Assembly: GCF_900129395.1 (NCBI RefSeq)
Contig: NZ_FQVP01000003.1
Location: forward strand, 620,001 to 684,000
DNA length: 64,000 nt
Reading direction: 5' to 3'
Source: Pseudosulfitobacter pseudonitzschiae
GTDB taxonomy: Bacteria; Pseudomonadota; Alphaproteobacteria; Rhodobacterales; Rhodobacteraceae
Under the pieces are notes generated by a model. That model was not told the origin of the DNA and ran no database searches. It worked only from the letters and a program-made list of their open reading frames with translations. Position 1 is the stretch's first letter; the number at the start of each line of letters is the position of its first letter. This document shows positions 49,518 through 59,423 of the stretch, piece by piece. The translations under genes were made by a program, and so were the position numbers.

Positions 49518-51416
49518 ATGACTTATGCAGGGATCGAAGACCGCAAGCGCATCGAAGCCGAAGGCCCGTGGGCGTCGCGCAATGTGCCCGTGACGCTGTT
49601 CGGAATGCTCAGCGATACGGCTGCGAAATTTCCGGATCACAATGCGGTCAGCTACCAGATCTTTTCGGGCCCCAAAGACAAGGCCGAAACCTTTACCTGG
49701 CGCGAACTGAAGGCCAAGACGGCCCAGACCGCCAATATGTTGCGCAGCATGGGCATTGGCCCGACGGATGTGGTGGCCTATGTGCTGCCCAACTGCAACG
49801 AGGCGATCCTGACCATGTTGGGCGGGGCGACGGCGGGCATCGTGAACCCGATCAACCCGCTTCTGGACCCCGAACAGATCGCGTCGATCCTGCGCGAGAC
49901 CGGGGCCAAGGTCGTGGTGACGCTGCGCGCCTTTCCCAAGACGGATGTGGCAGACAAGGTCGCAAGTGCGGTGGCCCATGCGCCCGGCGTGAAAACCGTG
50001 CTCGAGGTCGACCTGCTGCGCTATGTGACGCCGCCGAAGTCGTGGATCATTCCCCTGATCCGCCCCAAATCCGCGCGCGCGCCCCACGCCGATTACCTGA
50101 GCTTCAGCGCCGAGCTGAAAAAGCACAACACGAGCCTGGATTTCGAGGACGTGCAACAGGACCGCGTCGCCTGTTATTTCCACACGGGCGGCACCACCGG
50201 CATGCCCAAGGTGGCGCAGCACTGCTATTCGGGGCTGGTCTACAACGGCTGGGTCGGGGGCGAGTTGCTGTTGAACGAGAATGACGTGCTGCTGTGTCCG
50301 CTGCCGCTGTTCCACGTGATGGCGGTGCATGTGATCCTGATGGGCGCCGTGTTCAGCGGTGCGCATGTGGTGTTCCCGACGCCGCAGGGCTATCGTGGCG
50401 AAGGCGTGTTCGACAACATCTGGAAGCTGACGGAACGGTGGAAGATCACCTTTATCGTGTCGGTGCCCACGGCCCTTGCCGCGATGATGCAACGCCCGAT
50501 TGATGCCGATGTCAGCACGGTCAAAACCGCGTTCTCCGGTTCGGCCCCGCTGCCCAAGGAACTGTTCAAACGCTTTGAAGAGGCCACCGGCGTCACCATC
50601 GTCGAAGGCTACGGCATGACCGAGGCGACCTGTCTTGTGTCGGGCAACCCCGTGGACGGGCTGAAGAAAATCGGCAGCATCGGCATCCCGTTCCCCTATA
50701 CGGACGTGAAGATCATCAAGCAGACCAACGAAGGGCCGCTGGAATGCGCCGTCGACGAGATCGGCGAGATCTGCATCGCCAATCCCGGCGTCTATACCGG
50801 CCACACCTACACCGAAGAGGCCAAGAACAAGGATCTGTTCTACAACGACACCCACCTGCGCACCGGCGATCTGGGCCGAATGGACAGCGACGGCTATCTG
50901 TGGATCACCGGCCGGGCCAAGGATCTGATCATTCGCGGCGGGCACAACATCGACCCCGCCGAGATCGAGGACGCATTGCAGGGTCACAAGGCCGTGGCCT
51001 TTGCCGGTGCCATCGGCCAGCCTGACGCCCATTCCGGCGAGGTGCCTTGCGCCTACGTCGAACTGGTGGACGGTGCCACCGTGACCGAGGCCGAGCTGAT
51101 GGAGTATTGCAAGAAGCATGTCCACGAACGTGCCGCACAGCCCAAGCATATGACGATCATGGACGAGCTGCCAAAGACGGCGGTGGGCAAGGTGTTCAAG
51201 CCCGACCTGCGCAAGAATGCGATCACGCGGGTCTATAACGCGGCCCTGTCAGATGCAGGTTTGAAGGCGCGGGTCACCTCGGTTCTGGATGACAAGAAAC
51301 GCGGGCTGACAGCGCAGGTGGCGGCCAACGGCGACAGCCAGGAGGCCATCGGCAAGGTGCTGGGGCCGTTCATTCAGGGCTGGGAGCTGGAAACACAAGC
51401 CGTCGCGGCGGAATAG
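49518..51416 (+). CDS. Acyl-CoA synthetase (AMP-forming), long N-terminal type
   Basis: A 632-aa adenylate-forming ligase. It has A3 motif HTGGTTGMPKVAQH (about residue 224), A5 EGYGMTEATCLVSGNP, A7 LRTGDLGRMDSDGYLW, A8 GRAKDLIIRGGHNIDPAEIED and a C-terminal catalytic lysine in LPKTAVGKVFKPDLRK. A ribosome site GGGAGGAT precedes ATG 49518. A ~110-residue C-terminal extension after the core is present. It activates a fatty or aromatic acid to CoA. The downstream esterase gene starts 4 bp after the stop, so the two may process the same ester or acid. Confidence 0.92.
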   Translation: MTYAGIEDRKRIEAEGPWASRNVPVTLFGMLSDTAAKFPDHNAVSYQIFSGPKDKAETFTWRELKAKTAQTANMLRSMGIGPTDVVAYVLPNCNEAILTMLGGATAGIVNPINPLLDPEQIASILRETGAKVVVTLRAFPKTDVADKVASAVAHAPGVKTVLEVDLLRYVTPPKSWIIPLIRPKSARAPHADYLSFSAELKKHNTSLDFEDVQQDRVACYFHTGGTTGMPKVAQHCYSGLVYNGWVGGELLLNENDVLLCPLPLFHVMAVHVILMGAVFSGAHVVFPTPQGYRGEGVFDNIWKLTERWKITFIVSVPTALAAMMQRPIDADVSTVKTAFSGSAPLPKELFKRFEEATGVTIVEGYGMTEATCLVSGNPVDGLKKIGSIGIPFPYTDVKIIKQTNEGPLECAVDEIGEICIANPGVYTGHTYTEEAKNKDLFYNDTHLRTGDLGRMDSDGYLWITGRAKDLIIRGGHNIDPAEIEDALQGHKAVAFAGAIGQPDAHSGEVPCAYVELVDGATVTEAELMEYCKKHVHERAAQPKHMTIMDELPKTAVGKVFKPDLRKNAITRVYNAALSDAGLKARVTSVLDDKKRGLTAQVAANGDSQEAIGKVLGPFIQGWELETQAVAAE

Positions 51417-51420
51417 GCCT

Positions 51421-52356
51421 GTGCCCGACTATGAGAAACTGATGGACGACGAGGTCCGTGCCTTCTTGGCGCGGACCGAACAGCATTATCCGCCCGACGC
51501 GGTGGACCTGACCGTTCAGGACCAGCGGCGGGTCTACAACGCGATGTGTGCCGATTTCGATGTGGGCTATCCTGACGATGTGACAGCGCAGGACCGCGCC
51601 TTTGGCGGTGTGACGTGCCGCGTCTACAGCCGTGCAGCCCCCGTTGTGGGCACGGTGTTCTATTGCCACGGCGGCGGTTTTGTCGTCGGCGGGCTCGACA
51701 GCCACGACAGCATCTGCGCCGAGTTCTGCGCAGGCACGGGGATGCAGGTGATTGCGGTCGATTACGGCCTGTCGCCCGAACGTCCCTTTCCCGGTGATTT
51801 CGAAGACGCCTGGGCCGCGTTCGAAGCGGTCTGTGCCGAAACCGATGGCGCAATCGTGCTGGCCGGTGACAGCGCAGGCGGCAATCTGGTGGCGGCAATT
51901 GCCCATTACGCGCGCGGTCGCATCGACGGGCGTATCACAGGCAGCCTGCTGATCTATCCCGGACTGGGCGGCGACCGCACGCGGGGCAGCTATGTCACCC
52001 ACGCCGACGCACCGGGCTTGAGCGTGCGGGACATGGCGTTCTATCAAACGCTGCGCTCGGGCGGGCAGGACCACACCGGAGATCCGCGGTTTGCGCCCTT
52101 GCAGGACACCGATTTTTCCGGCCTGCCGCCCACGGTGATCCTGACCGCCGAATTCGACCCGCTGTCCAGCGATGGCGAGGCCTACCGCGATGCCATTCAG
52201 GATGCCGGAGGCCGTGCCGTGTGGATCGAAGAGGCGGGGCTGATTCATGCCCACCTGCGGGCGCGGCACATGTCGACACGTGCCGCCACCAGCTTTGCGC
52301 GGATGATACAGGCGCTGACGCTGCTGCGCACGGGTCAGATCACCGATCTGGACTGA
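51421..52356 (+). CDS. Alpha/beta hydrolase, hormone-sensitive-lipase-like esterase
   Basis: A 311-aa HSL-family (PF07859) carboxylesterase starting at GTG 51421. The oxyanion motif YCHGGGFVVGG is near residue 81, the nucleophile elbow GDSAGGNLVAA near 147, the acid in AEFDPLSSDGEAYRD and the catalytic His in LIHAHLRAR. The GTG lies only 4 bp after the acyl-CoA synthetase stop. It likely releases an acid that the synthetase activates. No signal peptide, so cytoplasmic. Confidence 0.9.
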   Translation: MPDYEKLMDDEVRAFLARTEQHYPPDAVDLTVQDQRRVYNAMCADFDVGYPDDVTAQDRAFGGVTCRVYSRAAPVVGTVFYCHGGGFVVGGLDSHDSICAEFCAGTGMQVIAVDYGLSPERPFPGDFEDAWAAFEAVCAETDGAIVLAGDSAGGNLVAAIAHYARGRIDGRITGSLLIYPGLGGDRTRGSYVTHADAPGLSVRDMAFYQTLRSGGQDHTGDPRFAPLQDTDFSGLPPTVILTAEFDPLSSDGEAYRDAIQDAGGRAVWIEEAGLIHAHLRARHMSTRAATSFARMIQALTLLRTGQITDLD

Positions 52357-52359
52357 CCG

Positions 52360-53196
52360 TCAGGTCAGGAACGGTTTGGCCTTCATCGTGTCGGGGATCG
52401 GCGCGCCCAGCCGCGACAGGATGGTGGGGGCCAGTTGCAGCTGGTCGATCACCGTATCTTCGTGCGGTCCTTCGGCCTCTCCGAAATAATACAGCGCCGC
52501 CTCTTGCTGCAAGGCACCGCGCCCGCCGTGGTGGCCGCGCTCGTCCTGGCCATGGTCGGCGGTCACGATCACCTCATAGCCCATTTCGCGCCAGCGTGGG
52601 ATGAACGGGGCCAGCATCTCGTCCATGACGAAACAGGCGTTGTCCATCTCCTGGCTTTCATGGAAGAACCGGTGGCCCATGCTGTCCAGCGTACAGGTGT
52701 GCAACATGCCATAGTTCAGCCCGAACCGCAGGCACAGGTTGGTCAACGTGCCGAACAGGTCCACGTCCGACGGGGTCATCTGGTTGTTGTGCCCATAGCC
52801 GGTCATCGTGTGAAACCGCCCATGGTTGATGGTGTCGCTGTCGGCCTCGTCATATTCGATGTCGCGCACGTAGTCGAAAGGGTGACGGTTGAAAAACTCG
52901 GACCAAAAGCTGTGCGCGACCGCCCCCGTGACCCCGCCTGCGGCGCGGGTGGCCGAGAAGACGTCGGGATGGGACAGGCGGAAAACATTCCCGTTGCCGG
53001 TGCAGCCGTGTGCGGCAGGGGCCACGCCGGTGTGGATCGACGCATAGCACGACGCCGAAATCGACGGCAGCACCGCGCGCAGTTTCCACACGCGGGCATC
53101 ACCTGAATCAACCCAGCCTTCCAGATTGCCGAACAGCCGCCGCCAGTTGCGCCATGGCACCCCGTCCAGAATGATCAGCAACAGTTTCTTGTCCAT
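52360..53196 (-). CDS. Alkaline-phosphatase-superfamily enzyme (type I phosphodiesterase/nucleotide pyrophosphatase)
   Basis: A 278-aa metal-dependent hydrolase. Metal/catalytic motifs: LLIILDGV at residues 5-12, the nucleophile region LPSISASCYASIHTGVAPAAHG, LDSMGHRF, and TADHGQDERGHHGG with two metal ligands. No signal peptide is visible, so it may act in the cytoplasm. It is convergent with the esterase (3-bp gap). The substrate, a phosphodiester or phosphonoacetate-like compound, cannot be told from sequence. Confidence 0.88.
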   Translation of the reverse strand: MDKKLLLIILDGVPWRNWRRLFGNLEGWVDSGDARVWKLRAVLPSISASCYASIHTGVAPAAHGCTGNGNVFRLSHPDVFSATRAAGGVTGAVAHSFWSEFFNRHPFDYVRDIEYDEADSDTINHGRFHTMTGYGHNNQMTPSDVDLFGTLTNLCLRFGLNYGMLHTCTLDSMGHRFFHESQEMDNACFVMDEMLAPFIPRWREMGYEVIVTADHGQDERGHHGGRGALQQEAALYYFGEAEGPHEDTVIDQLQLAPTILSRLGAPIPDTMKAKPFLT

Positions 53197-53265
53197 GAAA
53201 GCCCCCTGCGTGTTTGCACCGCATTTGACCGCAGGCGCCGCACAGGGGCAATGGCAAAAGCCGGA

Positions 53266-53715
53266 TTACGCCCCGGCAAGCGCCATCAGGCCGTCGCGCA
53301 GATCCTGAGGGCTGGTGGGGGCCAGTGCCGCGTCAACGGCATCATGGGTCGCCCGCCACGTGGGCAGCGCCTGTTTCAGCACCGAACGGCCCGCATCGGT
53401 CAGGTGCAGACGGCGGGCGCGGCGGTCGTCCTTGTCGGCTTTTGCCGTGACCAGCCCCTTGCGCTCAAGCGGTTTCAGCGCCGCCGTCAGCGTGGTGCGG
53501 TCCATGCCCAGAAGATCCACCAGATCGCTGATCCGTGGCCCATCAGGCCGGTTCAGGGACATGAGCAGGGAAAATTGCCCGTTGGTCAGGCCAAAGGGGC
53601 GCAACGCATCATCAAAACGACGCGCAAGCACCCGCGCCGCGCGCTGCACATACAGGCACAGGCAGCGGTCGCGGATTTCATGGGTGACCGAAAGGGGGAG
53701 GGAAGCGTCCATCAT
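53266..53715 (-). CDS. MarR-family transcriptional regulator
   Basis: A 149-aa winged-helix repressor. The DNA-binding part has RISDLVDLLGMDRTTLTAALKPLERKGLVTAKADKDDRRARRLHLTDAGR, the full MarR recognition helix and DDRR wing. It starts with tandem ATG codons at 53715. A GTTGATATCAAC palindrome lies 9 bp upstream, between it and the divergent DUF1428 gene, so it probably represses both. Confidence 0.93.
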   Translation of the reverse strand: MMDASLPLSVTHEIRDRCLCLYVQRAARVLARRFDDALRPFGLTNGQFSLLMSLNRPDGPRISDLVDLLGMDRTTLTAALKPLERKGLVTAKADKDDRRARRLHLTDAGRSVLKQALPTWRATHDAVDAALAPTSPQDLRDGLMALAGA

Positions 53716-53723
53716 AGATATAT

Positions 53724-53735
53724 GTTGATATCAAC
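53724..53735. promoter_or_regulatory. MarR operator GTTGATATCAAC
   Basis: A perfect 12-bp palindrome in a 70-bp AT-rich divergent promoter, next to the marR start and 51 bp upstream of the DUF1428 start. Shape and place are typical of MarR autoregulatory sites. Confidence 0.75.
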
Positions 53736-53785
53736 CTATATAAATGTCAATCTGAAAGACGAATCTAGCAAGAGGAGGTGACGTG

Positions 53786-54145
53786 ATGTCATATGTATCT
53801 GGATTTCTGCTGGCCGTGCCCGAGGCGAACAAGGCCGCCTACAAGGCAATGGCCGAGAAGGCCTGGCCGCTTTTCAAGGAATACGGCTGCTTGTCGATCC
53901 AGGAAAACTGGGGCGTCGACACGCCGGACGGCAAGGTCACATCCTTCCCGATGTCCGTCAAACGCGAAGAGGGCGAGGTGGTCGTGTTCTCATGGATGAT
54001 CTGGCCCGACAAGGCGACCGCCGACAAGGGGTTCGAGAAAATGATGACCGACCCGCGCATGAAAGAGATGACGGAAATGCCGTTCGACGGGATGCGCATG
54101 ATGTGGGGCGGGTTCGAGCCGCTGGTCACGTTGACCGCAGACTGA
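53786..54145 (+). CDS. DUF1428-family protein
   Basis: A 119-aa cytoplasmic protein of the ferredoxin-like alpha+beta-barrel DUF1428 family. It starts MSYVSGFLLAVPEANKAAYKAMAEKAWPLFKEYG, has VVFSWMIWPDKATADKG and ends PFDGMRMMWGGFEPL, all family landmarks. A very strong ribosome site (AGGAGGTGA) precedes it; the GTG three bases upstream is less likely to be the start. It is probably controlled by the divergent MarR. Biochemical function is unknown. Confidence 0.93.
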   Translation: MSYVSGFLLAVPEANKAAYKAMAEKAWPLFKEYGCLSIQENWGVDTPDGKVTSFPMSVKREEGEVVVFSWMIWPDKATADKGFEKMMTDPRMKEMTEMPFDGMRMMWGGFEPLVTLTAD

Positions 54146-54185
54146 TCGGACAACGGGCAGGGCGCAGGCGCGCCCCGCCTGAACC

Positions 54186-55823
54186 TCAGTTGCCCGCACT
54201 TTCCATGCGGCGGTGTTCGATGACCTCTTCCAGCCAGCCGATCTTCATCTCGGGGACCGAGCTGAGCAGCAGGTCGGTATAGGCGTCGAAGGGCGGTGAC
54301 AGAACCGTGGATTTCGATCCGTACCGCACGACCTCACCGCGATACATCACCGCGATGCTGTCCGCGATGGCGCGCACGGTCGCCAGATCGTGGGTGATGA
54401 ACAGGTAGGCTACATCCTCAACCTTTTGCAGCTTGAGCAGCAGCTTCAGGATGCCGTCCGCCACCAGCGGGTCCAGCGCCGACGTGACCTCGTCGCAGAT
54501 GATCAGCTTGGGCTTGGCCGCCAGCGCGCGTGCGATGCAGACACGTTGTTTCTGCCCGCCTGACAGCTCCGCCGGATAGCGGTCTTGAAAGCCTTCGCCC
54601 AACTCGATCTCGTCCAGCAGTTCCTGGATGCGCGCCTGTTTCTCGCGTCCCTTCATGCCAAAGTAGAACTCAAGCGGCCGCCCGATGATCGTGCCGACAG
54701 TCTGGCGCGGGTTCATGGCGGTGTCGGCCATCTGATAGATCATCTGCAATTCGCGCAGATCCTCGCGCGAGCGAGAGGGCAGGTCGGGCGACAGGTCGCG
54801 GCCGGCAAAGTGGATTCTGCCCTTTGTGGGGGGCAGCAAACCGGTGATCACCCGCGCCAACGTGGATTTGCCCGATCCGCTTTCGCCGACGACGGCCAGC
54901 GTCTGGCCGGGATGCAGGTCCACATTGATGTTCTTGAGCACGTCGAAATTGGTGCCCCTGTAGCGGGCCGTGATGTTCTGGACCCGCAGCACCGGCTGAT
55001 CGGTCGGTTCCTTTTCGAGGTGCTTGATCGAGCGGACGGACACCAGCGCCTGAGTGTACTCTTCCTGCGGGTTGTTGATGATCTGGTCGGTGGTGCCATA
55101 TTCGACCATGTCCCCCTGGCGCAGCACCATGATATAATCGGACACCTGCGCCACGACCGCCAGATCGTGCGTGATATACAGCGCCGCGACGCCGGTGACG
55201 GCAATCGCATCCTTGATCGCCTTCAGCACGTCGATCTGCGTCGTGACATCCAGCGCCGTGGTGGGCTCGTCAAAGATCACAAGATCCGGCTCGGGGCACA
55301 GCGCCAGCGCCGTCATGCAGCGTTGCAACTGTCCGCCTGACACCTGGTGCGGATAGCGGTTGCCGATGGTTTCGGGGTTGGGCAGACCCAGCGCCTTGAA
55401 CAGCTCGACCGCGCGGGCTTCAGCCTCTTTCTTGCCGAACTTGCCCTGGCTGATCGCCGCCTCGGTCACCTGTTCCATGATCTTCTTGGCCGGGTTGAAG
55501 GACGCCGCCGCCGATTGCGACACATAGGTGACCTCGGCCCCGCGCAGACGACGGATGTCGCGGTGCTTGGCCTGCAACAGGTCGCGCCCGTTCACCCAGA
55601 CCTCGCCGCCGGTCAGCTCGACGCCGCCCCGGCCATAGGCCAGCGTGGCCAGGCCGATGGTGGACTTGCCCGCACCGGATTCCCCGATCAGCCCCAGAAC
55701 CTCACCCGCTTTCAGGTCGAAATCGACCCCATGGACGATCTCGATATCATGCGGCTTTTCGCCCGGCGGATAGACCGTTGCACCAATTTTCAAGCCGCGG
55801 ACTTTTACCAGTGGATCGCTCAT
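54186..55823 (-). CDS. Peptide ABC transporter, fused double ATP-binding protein (DppD-DppF type)
   Basis: A 545-aa protein carrying two complete ABC domains. Domain 1 (about residues 1-260): Walker [10 protein letters not shown], signature [15 protein letters not shown], Walker [13 protein letters not shown]. Domain 2 (about 275-525): [36 protein letters not shown]. Both belong to the oligopeptide/nickel importer class, normally encoded by two genes. It overlaps the DppC-like permease stop by ATGA and ends the operon. Confidence 0.93.
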   Translation of the reverse strand: MSDPLVKVRGLKIGATVYPPGEKPHDIEIVHGVDFDLKAGEVLGLIGESGAGKSTIGLATLAYGRGGVELTGGEVWVNGRDLLQAKHRDIRRLRGAEVTYVSQSAAASFNPAKKIMEQVTEAAISQGKFGKKEAEARAVELFKALGLPNPETIGNRYPHQVSGGQLQRCMTALALCPEPDLVIFDEPTTALDVTTQIDVLKAIKDAIAVTGVAALYITHDLAVVAQVSDYIMVLRQGDMVEYGTTDQIINNPQEEYTQALVSVRSIKHLEKEPTDQPVLRVQNITARYRGTNFDVLKNINVDLHPGQTLAVVGESGSGKSTLARVITGLLPPTKGRIHFAGRDLSPDLPSRSREDLRELQMIYQMADTAMNPRQTVGTIIGRPLEFYFGMKGREKQARIQELLDEIELGEGFQDRYPAELSGGQKQRVCIARALAAKPKLIICDEVTSALDPLVADGILKLLLKLQKVEDVAYLFITHDLATVRAIADSIAVMYRGEVVRYGSKSTVLSPPFDAYTDLLLSSVPEMKIGWLEEVIEHRRMESAGN

Positions 55824-56632
55824 CCCCGGCCCCCTTTCAGTGAAGTGGTTCGGTTCAGAACCCAGTCGGCCACAAGGTTGACGCTGATGGCCAGCGTGGC
55901 GATGGCCACCGCCGGATAAAGTGCGGCCCCGATGCCGTAAACGATGCCTTCCTTGTTTTCCTTCACGATGCCGCCCCAGTCAGCTTGCGGCGGTTGCACG
56001 CCAAGGCCCAGGAACGACAGGGTCGATACGAAGAGAACCGCAAAGATGAACCGCAAGCCCATCTCCGCCACCAGCGGTGACAGCGCATTGGGCAGAACCT
56101 CGCGAAAGATGATCCACGCCAGTTTCTCGCCGCGCAGGCGCGCCGCTTCGACATAGTCCATGACGGTGATGTCCACCGCGACGGCACGCGCCAGACGGTA
56201 CACGCGCGTGCTGTCCAGCAAGCCCATGACCACGATCAGCACCGGCACGGTGACCGGCATGACCGACAGCACCACCAGCGCAAAGATCAGCGACGGGATC
56301 GACATGATCAGATCGACGAACCGCGACAGCAGCTGATCGGGCCAGCCGCCCAGCACAGCGGCGGCAAAGCCCAGCACCGATCCGGTGATGAACGACAGCG
56401 CGGTCGCCATGGTGGCGATAAAGATCGTGGTGCGCCCGCCATAAATCATCCGGCTCAGCAGGTCGCGCCCGATGGTGTCGGTGCCCAGCAGATGCTCGGC
56501 CGATGACGGCTCCCAGACATCGCCCACGACTTCGGCCATGCCATAGGGGGCGATCCATGGCGCAAGGATGGCCATCAGGAAATAGGTTATGGTGAAAAAC
56601 AGCCCGATCAGGGCAGACAGGGGAATGCGCAT
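55820..56632 (-). CDS. Peptide ABC transporter permease, DppC type
   Basis: A 270-aa inner-membrane permease with an N-terminal transmembrane segment (about residues 9-29) and five more. HLLGTDTIGRDLLSRMIYGGRTT (about 48-70) is the DppC signature, and the cytoplasmic EAA loop is YVEAARLRGEKLAWIIFREVLPNALSPL. It pairs with the DppB-like permease upstream and the fused ATPase downstream. Confidence 0.93.
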   Translation of the reverse strand: MRIPLSALIGLFFTITYFLMAILAPWIAPYGMAEVVGDVWEPSSAEHLLGTDTIGRDLLSRMIYGGRTTIFIATMATALSFITGSVLGFAAAVLGGWPDQLLSRFVDLIMSIPSLIFALVVLSVMPVTVPVLIVVMGLLDSTRVYRLARAVAVDITVMDYVEAARLRGEKLAWIIFREVLPNALSPLVAEMGLRFIFAVLFVSTLSFLGLGVQPPQADWGGIVKENKEGIVYGIGAALYPAVAIATLAISVNLVADWVLNRTTSLKGGRG

Positions 56633-56699
56633 CAGATCAGCCCCCCTGTGCCCAAAGCCCCAGACCGGACGACGTTTGCGGTGTTGAAGACTGCATGTG

Positions 56700-57656
56700 T
56701 CATTTCGGATGCCTCAGTCTTGGGTTCGCCAGAATCGACACGATGTCCGCGATCATGTTCAGCACAATGTAGACCGCTGCAAAAATCAGCCCGCAGGCCT
56801 GCACCACAGGCACATCGCGTTTGGAGACGTGATCGACCAGGTACTGGCCCATTCCGGGATAGGTAAAGACCACCTCGATCACCACGACACCCACCACCAG
56901 ATAGGCCAGGTTCAGCATCACGACGTTGACGATGGGGGCGATGGCGTTCGGAAAGGCGTGTTTGCGAATGACTTCGAAGGTGCTCAGCCCCTTCAGCTCG
57001 GCGGTTTCGATATAGGCCGATTGCATCACGTTCAGGATCGCCGCACGGGTCATGCGCATCATATGCGCCAGAACCACCAGCGTCAGAACCGCGACGGGCA
57101 GGGCAATGGCGTTCAGTTTCTGCCCAAGCGACATGGTGTCGTTGATCATCGCCACGGAAGGCGCCCAGCCCAGTTTGACGGCGACAAAGAACATCAGCAC
57201 ATAGCCGATCAGGAATTCGGGGATCGAAATGGACGTCAGCGTGATGCCCGAAATCACCTTGTCCGGCCAGCGGTCGCGGTAACGCACCGCGATCAGCCCC
57301 AGCAGGATCGCCAGCGGCACCGAGATCAGCGCGGCCCAGAAGGCCAGGAACATGGTGTTCGCAAACCGCCCGCCCAGGCTTTCGGCAATGTCACGCCCGT
57401 TGGTCAGCGCGGTGCCCAGATCACCCTGCAACACGCCGCCCAGCCAGGCGAAATAGCGGGTAACAGGAGGATCGTTCAGACCCAGTTCGGCACGGAGGTT
57501 GGCCAGGGATTGGGGGGTGGCGGACTGCCCCAATATGGATTGCGCGACGTCGCCCGGCAGGATCGTTGTGCCAACAAAGATCAGGATCGAGGCCGCGAAC
57601 AGCAAAACCACACCCAGCGCGACGCGCTGGGTGATCAGTTTTAAAACAGGGTGCAT
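56700..57656 (-). CDS. Peptide ABC transporter permease, DppB type
   Basis: A 318-aa permease with a first transmembrane segment at about residues 9-30. It has the DppB pattern of a long periplasmic loop with LRAELGLNDPPVTRYFAWLGGVLQGDLGTAL, and a cytoplasmic EAA loop YIETAELKGLSTFEVIRKHAFPNAIAPI. It starts 13 bp after the solute-binding gene, with no hairpin between, unlike the other importers of this window. Confidence 0.93.
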   Translation of the reverse strand: MHPVLKLITQRVALGVVLLFAASILIFVGTTILPGDVAQSILGQSATPQSLANLRAELGLNDPPVTRYFAWLGGVLQGDLGTALTNGRDIAESLGGRFANTMFLAFWAALISVPLAILLGLIAVRYRDRWPDKVISGITLTSISIPEFLIGYVLMFFVAVKLGWAPSVAMINDTMSLGQKLNAIALPVAVLTLVVLAHMMRMTRAAILNVMQSAYIETAELKGLSTFEVIRKHAFPNAIAPIVNVVMLNLAYLVVGVVVIEVVFTYPGMGQYLVDHVSKRDVPVVQACGLIFAAVYIVLNMIADIVSILANPRLRHPK

Positions 57657-57669
57657 CTACTTTGCGCCC

Positions 57670-59274
57670 TTACGCCGACTTCAGCCAGCACTTGATCGCG
57701 GCCTGGTTCGACATCATTTCACCGTTCGGGTCGTTGATCCAGCCGCCCAGATCGTTGCTGACGCCGTTCACGAAATCGTTGAACATCGGCAGGATCAGGC
57801 CGCCTTCGTTGCGCAGCATCTGACCCATCTGGGAATAGATTTCCTTGCGCTTGGCGTCGTCGAGTTCGGCCTTGGCCTCGTTCAGCATCTTGTCGAACTC
57901 GGGGCGTTTCCAGCGTGTGTCGTTCCAGTCTGCAGTCGACAGATAGGCAGTGGTGTACATCTGGTCCTGTACCGGACGGCCACCCCAGTACGAGGCGCAG
58001 AAGGGCTGCACGTTCCACACTTCGGACCAGTAGCCGTCGTTCGGCTCACGCTTGATTTCCAGCGGGATGCCAGCCGCCTGTGCCGACTGCTGGAACAGCG
58101 ACGCGGCATCGACCGCACCGGGGAATGCCCCATCGGACACGCGCAGGATGATCGGGCTGCCATCGTGGCCGGATGCGGCGTAATGTTCCTTGGCTTTCTC
58201 GATGGAATGCTCGCGCTGCGGGATCGTATCGTCGAACAGCGGATAAGAGGCGTTGATCGGGAAGTCGTTGCCGATCGAACCATAGCCGCGCAGGATCTTG
58301 TCCACCATCTCCTCGCGGTTGATCGCATATTTCAGCGCCAGACGCAGTTCGTTGTTGTCAAAGGGTGCCGTGTCGATATGTGCGATGAACACATAGTGAC
58401 CCCGACCCGACGACGATTGCACCGACAGGTTGGGCGCACGGTCCAGCAGGCTGGCAACCTTGGGGTCAACGCGGTTGATCGCGTGCACCTGACCCGACTG
58501 CAGGGCGGCGGTTCGGGCCGTGGCATCGTTCAGCACCAGGATTTCGACTTCGTCCGCAAAGCCGCGGTTTTCCGCGTCCCAGAAATCGTCACGGCGTTTG
58601 AAGGCATGGCGCACGCCCGGCTCGTCGATTTCCAGCGTATAGGGGCCGGTGCCGATTGCAGCACCCGGATTGTCCATGCCGCCGTCCGGCTGGATGATCA
58701 GGTGATAGTCGGCCATCAGATAGGGAAGGTCGGCGTTGGGCGATTCCAGATCGACGATAAAATTGTCGCCGTCCACTTTCATGTCGGCGATGCCCTTCAT
58801 GATGCCCAGAGCACCCGATTTGCTTTCCTCGTTCGAGTGGCGCTGCATGGTTTTCAGCACGTCCTCGGGGGTCATGTCCTTGCCGTTGGAAAAGGGAATG
58901 CCCTTGCGGATCTTGAACACCCATTGTTTCGCATCCGCCGAAGCTTCGACACTTTCGGCCATACGCGGCTCGATCTTGCCCTCGGGATTGACATCCAAAA
59001 GGGTTTCACCCCAGGCATACAAGTTGTTCAGCGGAACTTCGGATGCGGTCAGCGCAGGGTCTTGGGTGTTGGTGGATTCACCGCCCGACGAGCCGATCTT
59101 GATCGTGCCACCGCGTTTGGGGGCCTCATGAGCGGCGGCCTGTGCGTGGCCTGCCAGCATGGCGTTCGCGGCAACAGCCGTCACACCCAGAGCTGCGGCG
59201 CGGCCCACGAATTCACGGCGCGTCATGCGGCCCTTGGCCACTTCGCGGGTCATATGTTGCAGTTGTTCGTTCAT
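57670..59274 (-). CDS. Peptide-type ABC transporter substrate-binding protein, Tat-exported
   Basis: A 534-aa SBP_bac_5 (family 5) binding protein. The leader has MTRREFVGRAAALG with twin arginines near residues 18-19 and an AAA-type cut near 48, so Tat export is expected. The mature chain has the family landmarks LNNLYAWGETLLDVNPEGKIEPRMAESVE, FKIRKGIPFSNGKDMTPEDV and LRLALKYAINREEMVDKIL. It heads a four-gene importer preceded by a CocE-type hydrolase, which suggests a peptide or acylated small molecule as ligand. Confidence 0.93.
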   Translation of the reverse strand: MNEQLQHMTREVAKGRMTRREFVGRAAALGVTAVAANAMLAGHAQAAAHEAPKRGGTIKIGSSGGESTNTQDPALTASEVPLNNLYAWGETLLDVNPEGKIEPRMAESVEASADAKQWVFKIRKGIPFSNGKDMTPEDVLKTMQRHSNEESKSGALGIMKGIADMKVDGDNFIVDLESPNADLPYLMADYHLIIQPDGGMDNPGAAIGTGPYTLEIDEPGVRHAFKRRDDFWDAENRGFADEVEILVLNDATARTAALQSGQVHAINRVDPKVASLLDRAPNLSVQSSSGRGHYVFIAHIDTAPFDNNELRLALKYAINREEMVDKILRGYGSIGNDFPINASYPLFDDTIPQREHSIEKAKEHYAASGHDGSPIILRVSDGAFPGAVDAASLFQQSAQAAGIPLEIKREPNDGYWSEVWNVQPFCASYWGGRPVQDQMYTTAYLSTADWNDTRWKRPEFDKMLNEAKAELDDAKRKEIYSQMGQMLRNEGGLILPMFNDFVNGVSNDLGGWINDPNGEMMSNQAAIKCWLKSA

Positions 59275-59350
59275 GTTTTAGGTCTCCCGTTGAGTGTTAT
59301 CGCGCATCAGCGCAATCCAGCCAGTCGCCCGACTGTCGCGCGCGTTATTA

Positions 59351-59366
59351 TTGACTATGGAGTCAA
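59351..59366. promoter_or_regulatory. Inverted repeat upstream of the peptide importer
   Basis: TTGACT-ATGG-AGTCAA, 77 bp upstream of the solute-binding gene start, in the 149-bp gap after the CocE-type gene. It is a candidate operator; its first half also resembles a -35 box. Confidence 0.45.
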
Positions 59367-59423
59367 CGTTGCGCATTTGTGGCGTTGTCGCAAGGATTAT
59401 TCCCGCGCCGTACCGGTCCGTGT

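Noticed and set aside
47477-49519. Minus-strand ORF (680 codons) over the ABC exporter
   Set aside because: Antisense shadow of a gene with complete Walker motifs.
49508-49520. TATACC sequence at the ribosome site of the acyl-CoA synthetase as another GntR operator
   Set aside because: Only one half-site, no palindrome, and the gene is unrelated to the sugar-acid island.
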